From the NCBI RefSeq assembly GCF_000019525.1, contig NC_010506.1, forward strand, positions 5,518,001 to 5,582,000: a stretch of DNA of 64,000 nucleotides, given 5' to 3'. The notes beneath the pieces were generated by a model that searched no databases, was not told the origin of the DNA, and saw only the letters and a program-made list of their open reading frames with translations. Made by a program: the position numbers and the translations under genes. This DNA is from Shewanella woodyi ATCC 51908 (GTDB taxonomy: Bacteria; Pseudomonadota; Gammaproteobacteria; Enterobacterales; Shewanellaceae). The first letter of the stretch is position 1. Each line of letters begins with the position of its first letter. Shown one piece after another: positions 1 through 9,576 of this stretch.

Positions 1-93
1 CCAGAAAAACTCTGTTCTGCATCTTTAAATGAACCAGCTTACTTTCTAAACTCCAGTCGTTACATTTTGAAAGCCCTCTTGCAACTCGCCTAA
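1..93 (+). CDS. Possible 3' end of a gene cut by the window edge
   Basis: Frame 1 is open from the first base to a TAA at 91-93 and would encode about 30 residues ending ALLQLA. Nothing in it is recognisable. An open frame this short is quite likely by chance, so this is only a candidate for the end of an upstream gene. The remainder up to 204 looks like a promoter and leader region. Confidence 0.25.
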   Translation, partial: PEKLCSASLNEPAYFLNSSRYILKALLQLA

Positions 94-156
94 CTAAGCA
101 TTCATATAAACATCACGCCTTGCTGATTTTTAATACAATATAGAGGCATAATTCGT

Positions 157-162
157 TATAAT
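157..162 (+). promoter_or_regulatory. Possible -10 box (TATAAT)
   Basis: A perfect TATAAT lies 43 bases before the ATG of the TPR protein gene in an AT-rich leader. The expected -35 region about 17 bases upstream is only a weak match, so this is a tentative sigma-70 promoter call. Confidence 0.3.
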
Positions 163-204
163 GCATGATTCAACGTGTTGAACTGTTAATTGGAACTTTT
201 ATAA

Positions 205-1956
205 ATGGACTTTCGCCTCATAGTAGTCTGCCTGCTATTCTGGTTTGCACCAGCATGGGCTGATACTATGGACCGCCTCGATAATATTAATACCTTGCTC
301 TACGAGTACCCGAGCAGGGCGCTTGAGGAGATCAACAAACTCGACAACATCAGCTCCCCTATTAAGTTATCCGAAACCGAAAAGCTGCGACTCTCTCTAT
401 TACGCTGTGAAACCTATCTTCAACTCGGTGAAAATCAAGCTGCAATCAATATCGCTAGAATGAGCGAAGCTAAGGCTAAAGTCCTCCAACTAGAATCAGC
501 AAGGCCCTACTTCCTCAACTGCATGGCCGGCGCATTTACTAATTTTGGTGATTACCGACAAGCGCTTCCTCTCCTCGATAACTCCATTGAACTCTCACGT
601 GAACTCAAGCAAGGACAGTCTCTTATTAATGGGTTGCGAATAAGGGGGATCATAGATACCCAGATTGACAGTTATGGTAACGCCTCTGAAGATCTGCGTT
701 TAGCGATAGATATCTTCCCTGAGATCGCAAATCAGGCGCTTAATTGGAGCTGGCCACCATTGGCTCATGTGCGACTATCATTGAGTCAATTGCTAGCTAA
801 AAGAGGTGAGTTCAAACAAGCCTACACTGTCATTGAAAATGCACTGAGTTCAAAACCGCTTAATGGAAAGGTTAAAGCATTAGTCATCACTCAGTTAGCC
901 AAGATGGCACAACTCAATAACTTGCCCACCAGCGACACCTTAATCCTCAACGCAAAAAATCAGTTACCAGAACTTGGCAGCGCCTTTGAACTCGCCCAAA
1001 GCTACACCCAGATGGCCCAACTTGAATTTCTTCGCGGTAATTTACGCAGAGCGATTCAACTTTTGGAGATCAGTTTAAATACCTTTAAGAAAGAGAATAA
1101 ATCGCTAGAGATAATCCGCACACAGAGGCAACTGGCGGAAGTATTACTTGCTCATGGCACGACCGACAAGGCATTGGCCTTGATGGAGAACACGATAGCA
1201 CTTGCCGTTCGTACATCACGCTACGATGAGTTGGTGATCTGCTATCAGATTTTAAGTCAGCATTATGAAAAAAATGAAAATTACAAACTAGCGTTAAAGT
1301 ATCAAATCATGCGCTTTAATCAGGCTGAAAACGCTTATAACTTCATTAAAGATACACGATTACTACAACTGAACACTAAGCTGAGCAGACAAAACCAACT
1401 ATTTAAATCAGAGACGGATAGAAGTATTGCATCTGTAAATCAGGGGTTTGGAGTTAAATCAGGCTATCTAATTTTACTGACTCTGCTATTTCTCGCGCTG
1501 TTATTTAGCTTCATCACATTTAAAACTAAGCAGCAAGCTAAGCGAATAATCTCAGTACCGGAGCCAAACACTAAAGAGCAGGAGATAGAACGACTGCTAA
1601 GTAACAGTAAATTAGGTGGGTTCCCCTTAAGCCTTATCTTGATAAATACCCTACAGGTTTATCGTGACGATCTCCCTGTACTCAATGCCCAACTTGAAAA
1701 GTTACTTAGAGAGCAAGATGTTATGCTCAATTACAGTGATGAGGAGATAGTGTTACTCCTGCCCTATACCAAGGAGAAGGGAACGTTAAAGGTTATAGAG
1801 CAGATAAAAGAGCTGATGACACCTTTGCTACATGAGAAAAAGTGCCAAATTGGTTACTCAAAAATGCAGCAGCAGGACAGTCTTAGCTCCCTAGTTAAAC
1901 GCGCTAACATCCAACAACTAAGGCATAGTAAGCAACATAAAGTCGCGGCGGAATAA
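205..1956 (+). CDS. TPR-repeat protein with a membrane anchor and degenerate GGDEF-like C-terminus
   Basis: The 583-residue product starts with a signal peptide ending near FAPAWA. A long helical region of TPR-like repeats (about 30-400) follows, then one transmembrane segment at about 419-438 and a cytoplasmic tail. Residues about 475-575 resemble a GGDEF domain in shape (YSDEEIVLLLPYT at 510-522), but the signature GGDEF is replaced by YSDEE, so diguanylate cyclase activity is unlikely. A periplasmic TPR sensor coupled to a non-catalytic GGDEF-like output is the best inference. The gene stands alone, convergent with recQ. No better functional assignment is possible. Confidence 0.75.
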   Translation: MDFRLIVVCLLFWFAPAWADTMDRLDNINTLLYEYPSRALEEINKLDNISSPIKLSETEKLRLSLLRCETYLQLGENQAAINIARMSEAKAKVLQLESARPYFLNCMAGAFTNFGDYRQALPLLDNSIELSRELKQGQSLINGLRIRGIIDTQIDSYGNASEDLRLAIDIFPEIANQALNWSWPPLAHVRLSLSQLLAKRGEFKQAYTVIENALSSKPLNGKVKALVITQLAKMAQLNNLPTSDTLILNAKNQLPELGSAFELAQSYTQMAQLEFLRGNLRRAIQLLEISLNTFKKENKSLEIIRTQRQLAEVLLAHGTTDKALALMENTIALAVRTSRYDELVICYQILSQHYEKNENYKLALKYQIMRFNQAENAYNFIKDTRLLQLNTKLSRQNQLFKSETDRSIASVNQGFGVKSGYLILLTLLFLALLFSFITFKTKQQAKRIISVPEPNTKEQEIERLLSNSKLGGFPLSLILINTLQVYRDDLPVLNAQLEKLLREQDVMLNYSDEEIVLLLPYTKEKGTLKVIEQIKELMTPLLHEKKCQIGYSKMQQQDSLSSLVKRANIQQLRHSKQHKVAAE

Positions 1957-1976
1957 TCAGTATGCTGTAGAGTTAA

Positions 1977-3803
1977 CTAACTATTGGTTAAATAGTTGCT
2001 TATCTCATCAAGAAACTCATCTCCAAAACGGGTCAACTTACGCTCGCCAACTCCGTTTACGGCCAACATCTCCCCAGGACTTGTAGGCAGTATGGCCGCC
2101 ATTTCAGCTAAAGTGGCATCGTTAAATACCAGATAGGGTGGCACATCTAACTCTTCAGCCAGTTTGCGTCTTAACTGCTTAAGGCGAGCAAACAGTTTAC
2201 GATCGTAATTAAGTGGTGCTCGTGTACTACTACCTCGACGCTTAGTGGTGCTTTGCAGTACCATTCTTGGCTCTGCAAGCAATAACTCCACCTCACCCTT
2301 TAACACCGAACGCGCCGATGGATTCAGTTTCACAGAGGAACCACGGGTAATATCCTGACTGGCAAAACCAAGATGAATGATCTGGCGTATGATACTCAAC
2401 CAATACTCATGGCTCTTATCTTTGCCAATTCCCCAAGTTGATAATTTATCATGACCTCGCTCCAACACAGTTGCAGCTTTAGACCCTCTAAGTACCTCAA
2501 TCAGGTGGTTAATACCAAAACGTTGATCTAAGCGATAGATACAGGACAACACCTTCTGAGCATCTTGAATACCATTGTACTTTTTCGGTGGATCCAAGCA
2601 GATATCACAGTTGCCACAAGGCTCTAGGGCACTCTCATCAAAATAGTGCAGTAACACCTGACGCCGGCAGGTTTGTGCCTCGGCAAATGCCGCCATGGTA
2701 TTAAGTTTATGAAACTCGACCTGCTGCTGAGGACCTGGTTCTGATTGCTCGATAAGATGGCGTACTCGGCCAATATCGGCTGGATCAAACAGCAGTAGCG
2801 CCTCAGACTCCAATCCATCTCGTCCAGCTCGACCAGTCTCCTGATAGTAAGACTCAACACTTTTAGGAATATCGTAATGCACAACATAACGCACATTCGA
2901 TTTATTGATCCCCATACCAAAAGCGACGGTCGCCACCACAATATCGAGTTGATCTTTCAGGAATCGATCCTGAACATCAGCCCGCTCCTCTTGGGTTTTG
3001 CCAGCATGATAAGCCTCGGCATTATGACCTTGAAGTCTAAGGCGTTCAGCCACCTCATCGACACGTCGACGGCTACTGCAATAGATAATGCCACTATTAC
3101 CGTTTTGCGCTGCAACAAACTGGCGCAGCTGGTTAGCAGCATTGAGCTTTTCCGCCACCGTATAGCGAATATTGGGGCGATCAAAGCTGGTTAATAATGA
3201 ATATGGGGTAATGGTTAGCCTGTCACAGATATCTTTTCGGGTTGCCTGATCTGCAGTCGCTGTTAGCGCCATAATAGGTACATGTGGAAAAACTTCTCTG
3301 AGCTTACCCAAGGCGGCATATTCAGGTCTAAAGTCATGGCCCCACTGTGATATACAGTGTGCTTCATCGATAGCAAAAAGGGAGAGGTTCAGTTCATGAA
3401 GCCTATCGATAAAATGTCCCTGTAACAAACGCTCTGGCGATACATAGAGCAGTTTAAGCTCACCACTGTGCATCTGTTGTAAAATCCTAGCACTCTCCTC
3501 TCTTGGCTGTGAGGAGTTCAGATAAGCCGCGCTCACTCCCATCTGGATCAAGCTATCCACTTGATCTTTCATCAAGGATATAAGCGGAGACACCACAAGG
3601 GTTAACCCTGGCAACTGCAAAGCTGGCAATTGATAACAGAGACTCTTCCCCCCACCAGTGGGCATGATCACCAAACAGTCATAGCCCGAACAACTCTGCT
3701 CTATCACCTCTTTCTGCCCATCTCTGAATGTCCGGTAGCCGAAAACAGACTGCAGACTTAATGAAAGCGGATCTAATTGAGTTTGGTCTATCACTTGTTC
3801 CAT
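1977..3803 (-). CDS. recQ: ATP-dependent DNA helicase RecQ
   Basis: RecQ is a 3'-5' superfamily 2 helicase that unwinds recombination and stalled-fork intermediates. The 608-residue protein has the full family layout: Walker A motif in MPTGGGKSLCYQLPAL, the DEAH box in AIDEAHCISQWGHDF, motif VI in QETGRAGRDG, the four-cysteine zinc site (CRRQ ... CGNCDIC), a winged-helix RQC region and a C-terminal HRDC domain. Length matches E. coli RecQ (about 609). Together with yigI and rarD it keeps the E. coli rarD-yigI-pldA-recQ neighbourhood, here without pldA. Confidence 0.97.
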   Translation of the reverse strand: MEQVIDQTQLDPLSLSLQSVFGYRTFRDGQKEVIEQSCSGYDCLVIMPTGGGKSLCYQLPALQLPGLTLVVSPLISLMKDQVDSLIQMGVSAAYLNSSQPREESARILQQMHSGELKLLYVSPERLLQGHFIDRLHELNLSLFAIDEAHCISQWGHDFRPEYAALGKLREVFPHVPIMALTATADQATRKDICDRLTITPYSLLTSFDRPNIRYTVAEKLNAANQLRQFVAAQNGNSGIIYCSSRRRVDEVAERLRLQGHNAEAYHAGKTQEERADVQDRFLKDQLDIVVATVAFGMGINKSNVRYVVHYDIPKSVESYYQETGRAGRDGLESEALLLFDPADIGRVRHLIEQSEPGPQQQVEFHKLNTMAAFAEAQTCRRQVLLHYFDESALEPCGNCDICLDPPKKYNGIQDAQKVLSCIYRLDQRFGINHLIEVLRGSKAATVLERGHDKLSTWGIGKDKSHEYWLSIIRQIIHLGFASQDITRGSSVKLNPSARSVLKGEVELLLAEPRMVLQSTTKRRGSSTRAPLNYDRKLFARLKQLRRKLAEELDVPPYLVFNDATLAEMAAILPTSPGEMLAVNGVGERKLTRFGDEFLDEISNYLTNS

Positions 3804-4061
3804 TGGGCTTCAGAGTCAGAAATTGGGTTGACTATTCTAATACCAAACTGAGTAAATTGCTTGCCTATTACGCCTCATTATCTGCTGATTTTTCTACTGG
3901 CTACTTCAAGCCATTAGCCGAATAAACTCACCTTATTAATCTGATTTTATTGAGATGTTCTAATTTATCACTCGTGTATTTTGTGTTTTTTGCTTGATTA
4001 ACAACCTAAATAAGGGATAGATTAATTGCTCTAATAATCGACAACAGGGAATGTAATCTCC

Positions 4062-4526
4062 ATGACAACACCGATTCAATACGAGATCCTACAGCGAGTT
4101 GCAGAGGTCTTTGATAAGCAGGTTCCCTTTCACAATCTGCTAGGCATGGATATTAAACGATACGACCTTGATGGGGTTGAAGCAGTGGTGAATATGAAAC
4201 CTGAGCTTATAGGTAATATTCACCAGCAGATCTTGCATGGTGGGGTTACAGCCACAGTGTTGGATGTTGTCGGTGGGCTCACCGCCTTTTCAGGCCTAGT
4301 CGCCAGTCGTGATGATTGGAGCATTGAAGATCTACAGACCCGACTGCAAACCTTAGGCACGATAGATCTTAGAATTGACTATTTGCGTCCCGGTAGAGGA
4401 ACAATATTTACTGGTACCGGTACTGTAATACGTGCTGGCAACCGTGTTTCTGTTTGCCGAATGGAGCTTCATAATGAAAATGGCGATCATATTGCATTTG
4501 GAACAGGTACTTACATGGTCGGTTAA
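4062..4526 (+). CDS. yigI: Hotdog-fold acyl-CoA thioesterase YigI
   Basis: The 154-residue single-domain protein belongs to the PaaI/YigI hotdog thioesterases, which hydrolyse medium- and long-chain acyl-CoA. Supporting features are HNLLGMDIKRY near the start, the helix segment HGGVTATVLDVVGG at about 60-73 where the catalytic acidic residue sits, and the strand IDLRIDYLRPGRG. Length agrees with E. coli YigI (155). It is divergent from recQ and 124 bp upstream of rarD in the same direction, the classical neighbourhood. Confidence 0.85.
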   Translation: MTTPIQYEILQRVAEVFDKQVPFHNLLGMDIKRYDLDGVEAVVNMKPELIGNIHQQILHGGVTATVLDVVGGLTAFSGLVASRDDWSIEDLQTRLQTLGTIDLRIDYLRPGRGTIFTGTGTVIRAGNRVSVCRMELHNENGDHIAFGTGTYMVG

Positions 4527-4650
4527 ATAAAATGTAAGTTTAACTTTCCTGCTGTCACAAACAGCTGACACTTGTCGAATCAAGACTGAACTTGAGCCCA
4601 CTGGTTATGAGGCATACAATAGCGGCCTCTCTCCTTTTGTAGCTTGATTA

Positions 4651-5541
4651 ATGCTTAGTTCAGAACAAAACAAAGGTATCGCATCCGCCATATGCGCATA
4701 CACCCTTTGGGGTTTTGCTCCCCTCTATTTTAAACTCCTCGATCAAGTATCAGCGACTGAGATATTAATCCATCGAGTGATCTGGTCTTTTATTTTCGTC
4801 ACCCTACTTATGATGATGTTTGGTGGCTTTTCTAGACTGAGACAGGTACTTAAACGCCCCAAACAGCTGATGGTGCTCACCCTTACTTCAGTGCTGATTG
4901 CTGGTAACTGGTTACTCTTTATCTGGGCGGTTAACAACGACCATATGCTGGATGCGAGTTTAGGTTATTTCATCAACCCTTTGGTCAATGTCATGCTGGG
5001 CATGGTGTTTCTGAGCGAGCGCTTACGTAAGCTCCAATGGCTAGCAGTTATTTTAGCTGGCACAGGTGTCTTAGTTCAATTGATCTCATTTGGCTCTATT
5101 CCCCTTGTTTCACTTGGACTTGCTAGCTCCTTTGGCTTATATGGATTATTAAGGAAGAAGGTTAATGTGGATGCAAAAACAGGACTGTTAGTGGAAACTG
5201 CGATTCTATTTCCCATCGCTCTACTCTACCTTTTTGCTAACTTTGGTGACTCAATGACAAACTTGATGAGTAATGAGCTATCGCTCAACTTGCTATTGAT
5301 GGCAGCTGGAGTGGTCACCACAATCCCGTTACTGTGCTTCGCAGCAGCGGCGGTAAGGATCCCGCTATCTATGCTGGGCTTCTTCCAGTATATCGGCCCA
5401 AGTATTATGTTTATCATGGCCATCACTCTCTATAATGAGCCGTTCGACCTTGAGAAAGGGATCACCTTTGGCTTTATCTGGAGTGCCTTAATCATCTTTA
5501 CTATTGATATGTTTTACAAAAGAAAACCTATCAAACAGTAA
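4651..5541 (+). CDS. rarD: EamA-family inner-membrane transporter RarD
   Basis: The 296-residue protein has ten predicted hydrophobic segments in two EamA-type halves. RarD proteins are members of the drug/metabolite transporter superfamily; the substrate is not known. The N-terminus (KGIASAICAYTLWGFAPLYF) is characteristic of the RarD subgroup. The gene follows yigI and ends in a hairpin shared with the convergent TonB receptor gene. Confidence 0.88.
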   Translation: MLSSEQNKGIASAICAYTLWGFAPLYFKLLDQVSATEILIHRVIWSFIFVTLLMMMFGGFSRLRQVLKRPKQLMVLTLTSVLIAGNWLLFIWAVNNDHMLDASLGYFINPLVNVMLGMVFLSERLRKLQWLAVILAGTGVLVQLISFGSIPLVSLGLASSFGLYGLLRKKVNVDAKTGLLVETAILFPIALLYLFANFGDSMTNLMSNELSLNLLLMAAGVVTTIPLLCFAAAAVRIPLSMLGFFQYIGPSIMFIMAITLYNEPFDLEKGITFGFIWSALIIFTIDMFYKRKPIKQ

Positions 5542-5556
5542 AATTATGATAAAAAT

Positions 5557-5577
5557 AAAGCCCCATAATGGGGCTTT
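5557..5577. terminator. Bidirectional Rho-independent terminator between rarD and the TonB receptor gene
   Basis: AAAGCCCC and GGGGCTTT form a perfect 8-bp stem around the loop ATAAT, between two convergent genes (stops at 5541 and 5599). A-rich sequence on the left and T-rich sequence on the right allow use from both sides. Confidence 0.85.
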
Positions 5578-5598
5578 GTCTTAAATACAGCACAGAGA

Positions 5599-8010
5599 TT
5601 AATCAAACTTATAGCTAAACTGCAGAGTCGCCGTTCGCCCAGGTTCGGTGTAAACCACGTAGCCACCAGGGGTAAAAGGCATATCATAGGAGCTGTTGAT
5701 CGTGATCTCATCAGACAGATTTTTTAATATTAAACCTAGCTGCCAATCAGAATTAGTATTGATCAAGGCGATTTGTGCATTGTATTTAACAAACGCCTCC
5801 TGCTCTGTGAATGGGTTGAGATCGGCATTGGTAAAGTAACTGGATTTAAACACTGTCTCAGCCATCACTCTAATATCATAATCACTGCTAAGCTCACTGC
5901 GATACTCAAGCCAAGTACTGCCTGATACCTTAGGTGACAGTGCATTGGGTTGACCGGAAAGATCACAAGAGCTGCCATTAGCTTCAATATTGGTTGAGGT
6001 CTGACTTAAACTGGTAAAGCATTTTGCTCCACTAAACTCATCCCAGCTAAAATCAAGCAAACCTAAACTACCAGACCACATCCAGTCATCAGCAAATGCC
6101 CAGCGACCATCTAACTCTAAACCATATGAGGTTGCTTTAGCGCCGTTTTCCACAAAAAAGCCTGTATTGCCATCAAATGTTGAGGTTTGCAGGTCGCTAA
6201 ACTCCATATAAAACAATGCTAAATTAAGATCTGCAGCGCCACTATCTAAAGTAAGCTTACTGCCGATCTCATAGGACAAAACAGATTCATCATCAAACTC
6301 GAAGTTCTCGGGAAGATTCGCTCTGGCATCAAAGCCACCAGACTTAGCTCCCTTAGCAACACTGGCGTAAAACATCGCATCCTCCAGTTGATACCTTACT
6401 GAAAGAGCAGGCGTGAAACTCTCCTCAGTTCGCTCTGCTCGGATACTATGATCCGCTCCAGTTCGATAAATAGGGTTGGCGATATTCTGTGTATTGCTAC
6501 CAAGTAAAAGAGGATCTAAATAGGGATAATCAGCGCCTAACATCAAGCTGTAAACTGAGCCTGGAATAGCGGGAAGCCCAAATTGATCCAACGCGGGTTT
6601 AAGCGCAGGGGGGGTAATTAAGGGCACTTGGGAGATAGGCTCACCAGATACCAGATCCACCAAGGTTAGATCCCGAGACCCCTCTTTCTCCTCATGGGTA
6701 TACCTAAGCCCCAAGCTTGCACTCCAGTTATCATCTAACTGCCAGTCAAACTTACCAAACACACTCATCACCTCAGAGTCAGTCCCGAACTGTCGCACAC
6801 CATCAAACTGCAGTGCATAAGCTAGAAAATGTTCATCATAGTTAAGCTCAGAGTCTTGATAATAGGCTCCAAGAATATAATCAAACGTCTCCCCTCCCTG
6901 TGATGCTAAACGAAGCTCTTGGCTAAATTGGTCATACTCTTCATCACTGACACTACGAAAAAGTAAGGGACGTGGGGTTCTATCACCATCATTTGAGGTA
7001 TCTACCTGATAGGATTGCCAACCGCTGATAGCCGTTAACGTGTGCTCATCAAGTTCATACTCTATCTTTAAGGTTTGATGACTTGCCGTAAACTCCCCCC
7101 CTTCAACCTCACCTAAACTAGGTGTTGTTTTTGCTGATGCCAGACTAACACCATAATCACCTAAACTCGCAGCAAGCGCAGGGTTCGCAGCAGCCAAAGC
7201 AGGCTCTAATATGCCTTTAGTATTACTGTCACCAACAAACTCATCTTTGTCTTCTTGTAACTTGAGATCGATACTTAACCTATCTGTTGGTTGCCAAGCT
7301 AAAGATAATCGTCCCAACAATGTTTCATGTTGCACTTCATTTTGCTCTGTCACGCTATTGGTCATATAGCCGTCACTGTCTACTGCTCTAAATGCAAAAC
7401 GCGCCTGAAAATTGTCGGCCAAAGGACCAGAAATCGCTCCCTCAAACGTTAACCCTTGATCCGTCATGTCATAGTTACCATTAAGGTAACCGCTGAAGTA
7501 ATCGGTCGGTGCCGCAGTGGTCAGATTAAGCGCCCCTGCAGTGGTGTTCATACCAAACAGGGTTCCTTGAGGCCCCCTGAGTACCTCCACCATCTCAAGG
7601 TCGAGAAAGGTGCTACGCATCAAGTGCCCTCTGCCACGGTAGATCCCATCAACATAGGTTCCTACCGTCTGCTCAAACCCTTGGTTTGGCCCAGAGCCCA
7701 GACCACGCATGTAGATATTAAACCCCTGACCTGATTGGCTCACACTGAAGTTACCAATACGGCTCGATAACTCCTCAGTGTTGCTGATATTCATATCCTC
7801 TATCGCCTCTCTACTGACCGTAGCCACTGAGAGAGGCACCTCTTTGACACTCTGAGTACGCTTTTGTGCCGTGACAGTGATCACCTCAAGCTGCCTTTCA
7901 CCCACATCACTTGCGCTTGTCTCATCATTTGCATATGACACCAAGGGGGCTCCAATCAAGGCACCAACAATCAATTTCGATAACAATGTTAATCGCATAG
8001 TTACTCGCAT
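5599..8010 (-). CDS. TonB-dependent outer-membrane receptor
   Basis: The 803-residue protein has a signal peptide ending near VSYA, a TonB-box-like stretch (LEVITVTAQKRTQSVKEVP), a plug domain (residues about 50-160, including VEVLRGPQGTLFGMNTTAGALN) and a 22-strand type barrel ending in the aromatic-terminated QFSYKFD. It imports a large or scarce substrate across the outer membrane using TonB energy. The substrate cannot be read from sequence; the divergent-plug style resembles receptors for carbohydrates, aromatics or other organics more than classic siderophore receptors. A second ATG four codons in (MRLTLL) is an alternative start. The gene lies downstream of the exported protein gene on the same strand. 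Confidence 0.92.
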   Translation of the reverse strand: MRVTMRLTLLSKLIVGALIGAPLVSYANDETSASDVGERQLEVITVTAQKRTQSVKEVPLSVATVSREAIEDMNISNTEELSSRIGNFSVSQSGQGFNIYMRGLGSGPNQGFEQTVGTYVDGIYRGRGHLMRSTFLDLEMVEVLRGPQGTLFGMNTTAGALNLTTAAPTDYFSGYLNGNYDMTDQGLTFEGAISGPLADNFQARFAFRAVDSDGYMTNSVTEQNEVQHETLLGRLSLAWQPTDRLSIDLKLQEDKDEFVGDSNTKGILEPALAAANPALAASLGDYGVSLASAKTTPSLGEVEGGEFTASHQTLKIEYELDEHTLTAISGWQSYQVDTSNDGDRTPRPLLFRSVSDEEYDQFSQELRLASQGGETFDYILGAYYQDSELNYDEHFLAYALQFDGVRQFGTDSEVMSVFGKFDWQLDDNWSASLGLRYTHEEKEGSRDLTLVDLVSGEPISQVPLITPPALKPALDQFGLPAIPGSVYSLMLGADYPYLDPLLLGSNTQNIANPIYRTGADHSIRAERTEESFTPALSVRYQLEDAMFYASVAKGAKSGGFDARANLPENFEFDDESVLSYEIGSKLTLDSGAADLNLALFYMEFSDLQTSTFDGNTGFFVENGAKATSYGLELDGRWAFADDWMWSGSLGLLDFSWDEFSGAKCFTSLSQTSTNIEANGSSCDLSGQPNALSPKVSGSTWLEYRSELSSDYDIRVMAETVFKSSYFTNADLNPFTEQEAFVKYNAQIALINTNSDWQLGLILKNLSDEITINSSYDMPFTPGGYVVYTEPGRTATLQFSYKFD

Positions 8011-8086
8011 AATCCACTCTCTTTCTTCTATTTTTAATCGTTATTGGAATACGCAGATGAATACAACTAAACCCCATCTGAAAATA

Positions 8087-8108
8087 GGCTCACTCTCCCC
8101 AGTGAGCC
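8087..8108 (-). terminator. Hairpin after the exported-protein gene
   Basis: GGCTCACT and AGTGAGCC form a perfect 8-bp stem around a six-base loop. It lies just past the stop of the gene ending at 8116 and upstream of the TonB receptor start. Downstream on the minus strand only a short T-rich run (TATTTTC) follows, so it may be a weak terminator or an attenuator. Confidence 0.5.
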
Positions 8109-8115
8109 ATACCCG

Positions 8116-9489
8116 TTAAATACAGGGAAATACTGCCTCAAACATAGAGGGCATCATGTAATGAGATTTAGGAAAATACTCCTGCATCACAGCTTTCTCA
8201 TCACCTGGTTTCAATATTTTCTGTACAGCATGGGGGAAATCGGGCGAGGCAAGTAAGTTACGGATCTGCACTACCGCCATATCCTCATCACCTAGACCAT
8301 CACCATCTTCAGCCATCTCCAGCCAAGCCACACCACACTCCCGCTTAGCATTTCGAGGGCGATCTTCCTCTCGAGAGACCACTATCGTGTAGTAACCGTT
8401 TTTATCCAAGGGGACCTCTTCATCGAATAGGCAGTCTGTCACTCGGGTATTAGCAAAACTTTGATTCGAACAGATAGACCAGTAGCGCAGATCGGCATCA
8501 GCATGTTTACGCTCCCCATAAAATGACTTACTAATATTGGGCATCTTGGCGCGAAGGACTAATACCTTGCCAAACTTTCGATTCACTATGGTACGAATAT
8601 AGTTGTTATCCAAGTTGGGGTAGAACCCCCCTTCAGAACGTCGCCCCATCTTCACCTTTTCACCTGAATACATAGAGAGTAGAAACTCTCGATCATATTG
8701 GATATACCAAGAAGATGGATTAGTTGCAGGCCAAGTGGCTGGTTTATCAGCTTGATCCCTAAGAGCCACGTATTTCTCAGCACTGATATTTAGTGCATTA
8801 GGGTCAATTTTAAGTTGCTGACCAGTTTTTAGTGCCGCGCATGCTTCACCACCACGTAGCCGCTTACCGTCACTTAGGGTTAATACAGGCTCAGGTAGAG
8901 GCACACCACCTGTTATCGAAGCCTTCTCATCAGGCAGATAGATCCGATAGATTAACAACTGCTGATCTTTGCGGTAACTCGGCGCATAGATATCGGTACG
9001 AACTGTATTACGCTGCATCACACCGCGCTCAATTTGTGGCGGCATCCCCGTTTGAACAGCAATGCTGTAACTTCGCTCTTCAGCCTGCCTATCAGCCCCA
9101 GTTTGGTAGGGGTTAGTGTTATTAAGTTTAGGGGCAATAAGGTAATCAGCCACAGAATCTTGTGGTCTTCCACGCTCATCGTAACTGATTAAAGATTGGT
9201 ATCTTGCATGGGCAAACTCACCATCAACCTCCAACTTAGCCCCTTTAGGAATAGTAAAGGTTGCCGCCCAATAGAAGACATTGGCATCAGGGTAAGCTAC
9301 GTTAATATAGGGGTCAGCACTAAAAGGACCTCGGTTCCAGAAACAAGATCTAGGCCCCTCGATATCAGCAGTCGGCTTCTCATAATCCAGTGGTTTAGCT
9401 TGAATATTCATGCTTGCACCGGCGAGTAAAAAAACAGATACCCATTTAAGGCGTTGCGTGTTTATTATATTAGCGATCTTGTAAGTCAT
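8116..9489 (-). CDS. Exported protein of unknown function
   Basis: The start at 9489 (MTYKIANIINTQRLK) is chosen because GGGGAGAA stands just before it; an in-frame ATG at 9501 has no ribosome site. The 457-residue product has a signal peptide ending near MNIQA. The mature part has a pattern (FYWAATFTIPKGAKLEV, FAHARYQSLISYDERGRPQD) faintly like DUF1214/DUF1254 exported proteins, but I do not recognise the family with confidence. Several cysteines (SCFWNRG, GGEACAAL, YWSICSNQ, DCLFDEE, ECGVAW, VFPCI) could form periplasmic disulfides. It sits between a TonB receptor and a divergent Crp-type regulator, suggesting a shared uptake or catabolic locus. Confidence 0.75.
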   Translation of the reverse strand: MTYKIANIINTQRLKWVSVFLLAGASMNIQAKPLDYEKPTADIEGPRSCFWNRGPFSADPYINVAYPDANVFYWAATFTIPKGAKLEVDGEFAHARYQSLISYDERGRPQDSVADYLIAPKLNNTNPYQTGADRQAEERSYSIAVQTGMPPQIERGVMQRNTVRTDIYAPSYRKDQQLLIYRIYLPDEKASITGGVPLPEPVLTLSDGKRLRGGEACAALKTGQQLKIDPNALNISAEKYVALRDQADKPATWPATNPSSWYIQYDREFLLSMYSGEKVKMGRRSEGGFYPNLDNNYIRTIVNRKFGKVLVLRAKMPNISKSFYGERKHADADLRYWSICSNQSFANTRVTDCLFDEEVPLDKNGYYTIVVSREEDRPRNAKRECGVAWLEMAEDGDGLGDEDMAVVQIRNLLASPDFPHAVQKILKPGDEKAVMQEYFPKSHYMMPSMFEAVFPCI

Positions 9490-9576
9490 CTTTCTCCCCA
9501 TCGGAGATGAAACAGAGATGTTTCAGTTCCGTAAATAGATTTAGATTATTAACCTAGACGATAAAGAGAGGGGCAA

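Noticed and set aside
8116..9489. DUF1214/DUF1254 assignment for the exported protein
   Set aside because: Only a faint local pattern is seen; without a profile search the family cannot be claimed.
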